From a virus, in the IMG/VR virus record IMGVR_UViG_3300037504_000613, positions 1 to 25,261 of that record: 25,261 nucleotides of DNA. One strand, given 5' to 3'. A program made the position numbers and the translations under genes. Each line of letters begins with the position of its first letter. Within the stretch, counting starts at the first letter, position 1. Below are positions 20,669-25,261 of the stretch, one piece after another. The notes beneath the pieces were generated by a model. The model was given only the letters and a program-made list of their open reading frames with translations. It was not told the DNA's origin and ran no database searches.

Positions 20669-20723
20669 AGCCATCCTGACCTGCTGAAGGATGGATCTAC
20701 TTCCTACTCCATACTCCCTACTT
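20669..20723. repeat. diverged palindrome and heptamer array
   Basis: A shortened variant of the CCATCCT...AGGATGG palindrome (loop GACCTGCTGA) followed by TACTTCC/TACTCCA/TACTCCC heptamers fills the gap between the gp10-like and protease genes. Confidence 0.75.
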
Positions 20724-20729
20724 CTGCCC

Positions 20730-21167
20730 TTACACCGCATCGGCTACCCTCTCCACTACATCCAGCCCCACCTGCGCCATCATCGGCTCGATCTCGCTCA
20801 CGTGCTCGCGCACCACGTCCTCGGTCGTCTGCCACCTGCCGCGATGCACTGGCCTCTGCTCGCCTTCCTTCTGCACCTTACGCGCGTACGGTATCGCGTT
20901 CTCAATCCGCGCCTCGAGCACGTGCCCGCTCACCGTCACCCGCGGCTGCGCCGATGTCCAGGCCCGGCCCAGCGTCCGCGTCCGGCGGTAACTGCTGCCC
21001 TGCGGCGCCGGTGGATAATCCGCCGCGTACGTGCCCAGGAGCAGCAAGGCCCTGTGAACCGTATCCCGCAGATCGTCCCGCAGCCCGCCGGTCGCCTCCT
21101 GCTCCAATGCCTCCCGCAGCCGCTCCAACTCCCGCTGGAACTCCTCCAGATTTGTAATCTCGGTCAT
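20730..21167 (-). CDS. HK97 gp10-like morphogenesis protein
   Basis: A 145-residue protein. A helical N-terminus (LEEFQRELERLREALEQE) is followed by YRRTRTLGRAWTSAQPRV, IENAIPYARKVQKEG and RGRWQTTEDVVREHV, the layout of HK97 gp10/Mu gpG-like head-tail or tail-completion proteins. The ATG at 21167 overlaps the stop of the portal-MuF gene (ATGA), so it is coupled to it. In Mu the corresponding gpG follows the MuF gene, which supports the call. Confidence 0.65.
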   Translation of the reverse strand: MTEITNLEEFQRELERLREALEQEATGGLRDDLRDTVHRALLLLGTYAADYPPAPQGSSYRRTRTLGRAWTSAQPRVTVSGHVLEARIENAIPYARKVQKEGEQRPVHRGRWQTTEDVVREHVSEIEPMMAQVGLDVVERVADAV

Positions 21168-23167
21168 TGCACTTCACTCAATTTCTTGCCCAGGTATTTC
21201 TTCTTCTCCGCACCCACGATCATCTTGTGCAACTCACCGCACCCGTTCACCCGGCCCCACGGCGTCGAAAGCGGGCGTTTACAGACCCGCTCGTCTCGGG
21301 CCGTGTACCACACGATCACCCAGTCTCCATTGTCCAGGAGCATCGGGTGCGTGGAACACCGACAGCGCGGGTGTGCGGGCGCCTTGTAGCGCGTCCTCGG
21401 CAGCCCGATCCGCTGGCGCGTGATGTCATTCGCCTCGTCAAATGCGCGCGTGACCTCCGTGCTGGCGATCAACTCCGCTCGCCGCGGCCCGAACACCGGC
21501 GCCAGCGTCCGCGTCAACTCATCCAACTCCGCGCCCGTCTCGATCCACGAGGCCACCGCCTCCCGGACCGCGTTGCGCGTCGTCATCGTCACGTTACTGA
21601 TCAACTCGCCCGCGTACTGCCGCGCCCAGGCTGCCGCTTCCTCATTCACCCCGGCCCAATCGACCCCGCCGCCGACTTCCTCCTCCACGTCGTCCGTCGC
21701 CATCGAGATCAGGCGCTGCACAGCCTGCACCAGCCGCCCCAGGAACTCCTTCCGCAGCCGCGCGCTCTCCTCCTGCCAGAACGCGTCGTCGTCCGCCACG
21801 TCCCGGTCCCGCTCCACCGCCTCAACCACGCGCTCCTGCTGCTCGTCCAGGAACTGGCGTAAATCGTCGCCTAACTCATTCTCAATCCGCGCCCGCTGCT
21901 TCCGCCGCCCCTGCTCCGCAAACTCCGCCAGCCCCTCCTCATCCTCATCCTCCACGCTCTCCTGCTCGCCTACTCCATACTCCCTACTCCCTACTCCCGC
22001 CGTTGGCATTCCGGTTCTTTTCCTGATCCAATTCTCATCCTCCGGCGTCCACGTCAGCAAGTCGCCCACCTGCTGCAGCCAGTTGCCCAATTGCCCCAGC
22101 GCGGGTTTTTCTACTTTCGTATGCGTCAGCCGCGCCCGGCCCTTGATCTGCGGGTTATACGCCAGCAGCCTCGGCACTGCGAAGCGGTTGACCACGCTCG
22201 CCAGCCGGTCCAGCGTCCCGTCCGTGGCCATCAAAAACAACTGGCTCTTATCGCTCCCCAATGCCCACGAGCCCGTCTGGCCCGTGCCCAGGTTGATAAA
22301 ATCGGCCAGCATCGTCTGCAACATCAGCAGGCGATAGTACCGGATCGTATTCAGCAGCGCCTCGGCGTTGGTGTTGCTCACGCTGGTCAAAGAGAAATTC
22401 ACGCCGCTCGGCACGCTCACGTATTGTTTCGCGTCCACCGAGAGCGCCTGGCCCACGCTCTCGACCTGGCTCTGATCCTCGCTGCTCGGCTTCTCCTCGA
22501 ACTCGAAAGTCGGCAGCCCCACGAACGACCGCTGCCAGCCGATACCGTTGATGATCTGCAGATTTTTCAAGTAATACCAGGTCTCATAGAGCGATTCCAG
22601 CAGCGCCAGCCCCTCCGGATTCCCCCCGTCCCGCTGGAACGTGAAATGGAGGCTCTTCTGGATCGGGATCGTGATCTCCTCGTAGTCCGGCGCCGGGCGC
22701 TGCACCAGCGCCTGGAGCCCGCCGGTCTCGTCGAACTGCCACTTGTGGAAGGAACTCTGCCGGCGCACGGCCCACTTCCGCCAGCCGATATAACCCTCGC
22801 GCTCCTCGCGCCGCTTGTAGCAGATCTCCAGCCAGGACCAGCCGAACATCACGCACGTCAGCGCGTCCTCGATGGCGTCGGCGGGCGTATGGCTCATATC
22901 GTGCAGACAATCGTCCAGAAAATCCGCCGCCGCCCGGTCCTCCGCGCTCTCACTCTCCGGCTCGAAGTACCACTGGGCGGTGCGAGAAAGCATCACCAGC
23001 GCGTTCCACATCGTTCGGATCGTCGGATCGCGCCTGCGCATCTCATCATACACATCATACGCTGCGGGCCACTCCAATTTTGATGTATAAGACTCGGAGA
23101 CCTGCCCCGCAAACTCCAGCAGCCCCGTCCTTCCGACCTCATTCATCGTCAGCGGTATCCGTACCAT
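21164..23167 (-). CDS. portal protein fused to a MuF-type head morphogenesis domain
   Basis: A 667-residue protein. Residues 1-370 match Mu gp29/DUF935-type portals (DEMRRRDPTIRTMWNALVML, WSWLEICYKRRE, NINGIGWQRSFVG-like segment, MLADFINLGTGQTGSWALGS). Residues about 490-665 match the Mu gpF (gp30) family: AELIASTEVTRAFDEAND, HPRCRC at about 598-603, then WYTARDERVC and TPWGRVNGC. The portal forms the ring for DNA passage; MuF proteins join it in the prohead. A heptamer array (21971-21998) encodes the linker AGVGSREYGVGE near residue 390-400, where the two parts are tied. GGAGG precedes the ATG at 23167. The MuF motif order appears permuted. Confidence 0.85.
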   Translation of the reverse strand: MVRIPLTMNEVGRTGLLEFAGQVSESYTSKLEWPAAYDVYDEMRRRDPTIRTMWNALVMLSRTAQWYFEPESESAEDRAAADFLDDCLHDMSHTPADAIEDALTCVMFGWSWLEICYKRREEREGYIGWRKWAVRRQSSFHKWQFDETGGLQALVQRPAPDYEEITIPIQKSLHFTFQRDGGNPEGLALLESLYETWYYLKNLQIINGIGWQRSFVGLPTFEFEEKPSSEDQSQVESVGQALSVDAKQYVSVPSGVNFSLTSVSNTNAEALLNTIRYYRLLMLQTMLADFINLGTGQTGSWALGSDKSQLFLMATDGTLDRLASVVNRFAVPRLLAYNPQIKGRARLTHTKVEKPALGQLGNWLQQVGDLLTWTPEDENWIRKRTGMPTAGVGSREYGVGEQESVEDEDEEGLAEFAEQGRRKQRARIENELGDDLRQFLDEQQERVVEAVERDRDVADDDAFWQEESARLRKEFLGRLVQAVQRLISMATDDVEEEVGGGVDWAGVNEEAAAWARQYAGELISNVTMTTRNAVREAVASWIETGAELDELTRTLAPVFGPRRAELIASTEVTRAFDEANDITRQRIGLPRTRYKAPAHPRCRCSTHPMLLDNGDWVIVWYTARDERVCKRPLSTPWGRVNGCGELHKMIVGAEKKKYLGKKLSEVQ
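21971..21998. repeat. TACTCCC heptamer array inside the portal coding region
   Basis: Four TACTCCC/TACTCCA heptamers lie in frame and encode GVGSREYGVG in the acidic linker of the portal-MuF protein. Seven is not a multiple of three, so the copies use different frames (GVGS, REYG), showing a nucleotide-level insertion tolerated in a loop. Confidence 0.85.
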
Positions 23168-23400
23168 TATTCATCCTCCGGCAACCAGACTTGCGTGTTG
23201 TACGGCCTATCGCCTACAAATTCGACCACGTGACCGCAACCCTCGCTGCCATCCGCCCGCTCTTTAAGCGTGTACGTGCGTCCATTCCGATGTGTGATCG
23301 CGTACTTAAAAGGCCCGTTGCCCCCAGACCAGCAAATCATCACCCGTGAGCGATGGGGCAAATTGTCAACCTCTTCTTGAGTCAGCAATGTCCGTGCCAT
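23167..23400 (-). CDS. small phage protein of unknown function between terminase and portal
   Basis: A 77-residue, beta-rich protein beginning MARTLLTQEEVDNLPHRSRV, with WSGGNGPFKYAITHRNGRTYTL typical of a small barrel. No family recognised. Its ribosome site AGGAGTAGGG comes from the adjacent heptamer array. Its stop overlaps the portal start (TAATG). Small joining or accessory proteins between terminase and portal are common. Confidence 0.65.
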   Translation of the reverse strand: MARTLLTQEEVDNLPHRSRVMICWSGGNGPFKYAITHRNGRTYTLKERADGSEGCGHVVEFVGDRPYNTQVWLPEDE

Positions 23401-23446
23401 CCCTACTCCTTACTCCCTACTTCCTAACCCCTAACCCCCACTCCCT
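23401..23446. repeat. heptamer array at the terminase end
   Basis: TACTCCT/TACTCCC/TACTTCC followed by TAACCCC units overlap the 3' end of the terminase gene (encoding ERQGVGVRG) and provide the ribosome binding site of the next gene. Confidence 0.75.
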
Positions 23447-25070
23447 GCCGCTCCCGCGCCATCTCACTGAATCCCGCCCCGCCGATCTCCCCAAACGCAT
23501 CCCACCGGCTCGGCGTATCGGGAGCCTGCGGCACGTCAGAGAAGGCCACCACCGCCGGGAGCATCTGCACCGCCCCGCTCACCGCGTCCACCTGATCGTC
23601 GTGCTGCCCCCGCGGGAACGCCAGTGCCTCAGCAATGAAATCATCGTTCCACGGCGCCCGCACCATCGCCACCAGCCCGTCCTCGATCCGGCTGGCCCAC
23701 ACGTTGGCCCGCACTTCCTTGTTGCCCACCTTGCGCGGATCCACGCCAGAGATCGGCACGCCCGCCAGCGCCTCATCCCGCTGCAGCTCCTGGCAGTAGC
23801 CGCCCTGCTGCCCGCTCACCTCGATGCCCTGCTCCACCTCGGCGCCGTCGCGCTGCATCGTCGCCACCATCCGCGGCCTCGCGTCCGCCCACGGCCCCGG
23901 GAAACGCGCTATATCTAGAATGTAGAGCCGCCCCTCAGAGGAGCGCCCCACCTTCGCGCCCACGATGTAATCCGCGCTCTCGCGCCCGCTCACGGCCAGG
24001 TCCCAGTACCGCGCCAGCCGCAGCCCCTGCGGCACCTGGTCCACAATCGGAATCTCATTCGCCTTAATCAGCGCCCCTTCCAGTTGGCGCGGTCGCTGCT
24101 GATAAAGCGCGTCCCAGTCATAGCCGCCCAGGTTGGCCCGGATCGCGTCCAGCGCCTCCCGGTCAAACTTCCCCGTCCACAGCGCCTCGCCCGGTTCCCG
24201 CCCCAGCGGATCGCGGCTGATCCAATACCCCTGCCGCACCGCCTTCCGCACCATCTCCTCAAAATCCTGCTCCCCTGCTCCCCTGCTCCCCTGCTCCCCC
24301 TCAGCCTCCTGCGCCCACTCCTCCGCCAGCGCCGGGAGCGAGAGGATCTCCCACCGGTCGCCGCCCTCCAGCATCCGCCGGATCAAGCGCCCCGCCAGGT
24401 CGTCGCTGTGCCATCGCTGGTGCATCAGCACAATCGCCCCCGCCTCCTCCAGTCGCGTGTAGAGCGTGCTCCGATACCACGCATCTACTTTGTCCCGCGT
24501 CGCCTGCGATTCCGCATCGTTGCGGTCCTTGAACGGATCATCGATCACGGCCAGGTCCGCCCCCCGCCCAATGATCGAGCCGCCCACGCCCGCCGCCACC
24601 AGCCCGCCCCGGTGACCCTCGATATTCCAAGCGTCCACCGCCCGGCTTTCCGTCGAGAGCAACACCGGCTCCTGCTGGCTGCTCCGCGCCCCGAAAACCG
24701 CCTGGAACGGTGTATCCTTCACGATCTCCCGCACCCCGCGGGAGAAATCGTACGCCAGCGAGCCCGTGCAACTCGAGAGGATCACCCGCTTGTCCGGGTT
24801 CCGCCCCAGGAACCAGGCCGGGAAGCGCTTGGAGACCAGCTCAGATTTCCCGTGACGCGGAGGCATGAATACCATCAGCCGCCCAATGCCCTCCTCGCCG
24901 CCGCTGGCGACGAACCGCTCGACCTCCTCCAGGTACTCGGCCAGCAGTCGATGCACCCCCGCCGCCTGGTACCGCCGGTACGTGTACCACGCAAACGCGA
25001 TCAAATCCCGCCGCGCCAACTCCCGGCGAGCGAGCTCTTTTCTGGTCTCCTCTACGCGATCTTTAGCCAT
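23424..25070 (-). CDS. terL: terminase large subunit
   Basis: A 548-residue packaging motor. The ATPase has Walker A FMPPRHGKSEL (K75) and Walker B LAVIDDP (D177, D178), with the adaptor-like RLMVF strand before Walker A. The C-terminal RNase H-like nuclease shows RYWDLAVSG, ISGVDPRKVG and HDDQVDA. It cuts and pumps phage DNA into the prohead. An ATG at 25070 follows a weak TTGGAA; an in-frame TTG at 25085 has even less support. No small terminase is seen upstream in this window. A run of four CTGCTCCC octamers (24267-24298) encodes EQGSRGAGEQ in a loop after the ATPase, probably a tolerated expansion. Confidence 0.93.
   Translation of the reverse strand: MAKDRVEETRKELARRELARRDLIAFAWYTYRRYQAAGVHRLLAEYLEEVERFVASGGEEGIGRLMVFMPPRHGKSELVSKRFPAWFLGRNPDKRVILSSCTGSLAYDFSRGVREIVKDTPFQAVFGARSSQQEPVLLSTESRAVDAWNIEGHRGGLVAAGVGGSIIGRGADLAVIDDPFKDRNDAESQATRDKVDAWYRSTLYTRLEEAGAIVLMHQRWHSDDLAGRLIRRMLEGGDRWEILSLPALAEEWAQEAEGEQGSRGAGEQDFEEMVRKAVRQGYWISRDPLGREPGEALWTGKFDREALDAIRANLGGYDWDALYQQRPRQLEGALIKANEIPIVDQVPQGLRLARYWDLAVSGRESADYIVGAKVGRSSEGRLYILDIARFPGPWADARPRMVATMQRDGAEVEQGIEVSGQQGGYCQELQRDEALAGVPISGVDPRKVGNKEVRANVWASRIEDGLVAMVRAPWNDDFIAEALAFPRGQHDDQVDAVSGAVQMLPAVVAFSDVPQAPDTPSRWDAFGEIGGAGFSEMARERQGVGVRG
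24267..24298. repeat. CTGCTCCC octamer, four tandem copies in terL
   Basis: Exact copies at 24267, 24275, 24283 and 24291. The octamer shifts the frame each unit, giving EQ-GSR-GA-GEQ in the encoded loop. It looks like slipped-strand expansion. Confidence 0.9.
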
Positions 25071-25152
25071 AATATTTCCAATCAATTACAAAAGCATAGA
25101 TGCATTTTAGTTATGATAATTGGCGTTATGTGCGCTGCCTGCAAAATGCCTC

Positions 25153-25208
25153 GCCCAAAAACCCCCCTGTTTTGCCCAAAAACTTTAAGGTTAGAGCACT
25201 TTTTGGGC
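25153..25208. repeat. three copies of GCCCAAAAA, two direct and one inverted
   Basis: GCCCAAAAA lies at 25153-25161 and 25174-25182, and TTTTTGGGC at 25200-25208. The last two can form a 9-bp stem with a 17-nt loop just upstream of the rightward promoter. Possible terminator, protein site or terminase-recognition repeats; no function is shown. Confidence 0.5.
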
Positions 25209-25236
25209 TTGCAAACGTATAGCAATATGCTATAAT
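25209..25236 (+). promoter_or_regulatory. rightward promoter with internal palindromic operator
   Basis: TTGCAA (25209-25214), 16 nt, TATAAT (25231-25236). A palindrome TATAGCA-ATA-TGCTATA (25218-25234, perfect 7-bp arms) covers the spacer and -10, as expected of a repressor site. It would drive genes to the right of the window, away from the terminase. Bases 25071-25261 hold no gene. Confidence 0.6.
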
Positions 25237-25261
25237 TGCTCTTAGTTGAGGATACAGAGAC

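Overview
The window reads as most of the structural half, plus the lysogeny/integration end, of a temperate tailed-phage genome (or prophage). The bacterial host is probably a GC-rich one; a Chloroflexota-like or cyanobacterium-like host is suggested, but not proven, by host-style short repeats scattered between the genes. These are TACTCCC heptamers, CCATCCT...AGGATGG palindromes and a perfect AGAAACCAGG-type hairpin. No replication or clear lysis genes are visible. A strong rightward promoter at the right edge suggests the early genes lie beyond the window.

Left end (1-2491): two small translationally coupled genes run leftward (a probable ribbon-helix-helix protein and a helical protein of unknown function). 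They diverge from a rightward XRE-type repressor. The 128-bp gap between them holds two overlapping sigma70-like promoters and a 24-bp operator-like sequence present twice, which looks like a lysis/lysogeny switch. Next comes a 349-bp non-coding stretch containing a copy of the 3' half of a tRNA-Asn (likely attP or att core) flanked by short repeats, then an SOS-box-like palindrome directly upstream of a tyrosine integrase.

Late region (2475-25070, almost all leftward, so the biological order is right to left): large terminase, a small protein, a portal fused to a MuF-type head protein, a gp10-like morphogenesis protein, a Mu-I-like prohead protease with a nested scaffold start, a capsid decoration-like protein and a Mu gpT-like major capsid protein. 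These are followed by a compact CHAT/caspase-like protein, a membrane-anchored beta-rich protein, a protein with an E3-binding-like (PSBD) domain, further head-tail joining proteins, a sulfotransferase-like protein, a tail-terminator-like protein, a GT2 glycosyltransferase, a zinc/HhH protein, the tail tube protein, and a tail assembly chaperone pair made through an apparent +1 frameshift. The tape measure and an 1800-residue hub/tail-fibre fusion complete the virion genes. The head is Mu-like while the tail is siphovirus-like (long tape measure, no sheath gene seen) and integration uses a tyrosine recombinase, so the genome is mosaic.

The most unusual element is the only rightward gene inside the late block (11354-11602). 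It has its own extended -10 promoter and a roughly 158-nt leader. In that leader a central segment can pair perfectly either with the transcript's 5' end (13 bp) or with the ribosome binding site (11 bp). This has the layout of an unrecognised RNA switch.
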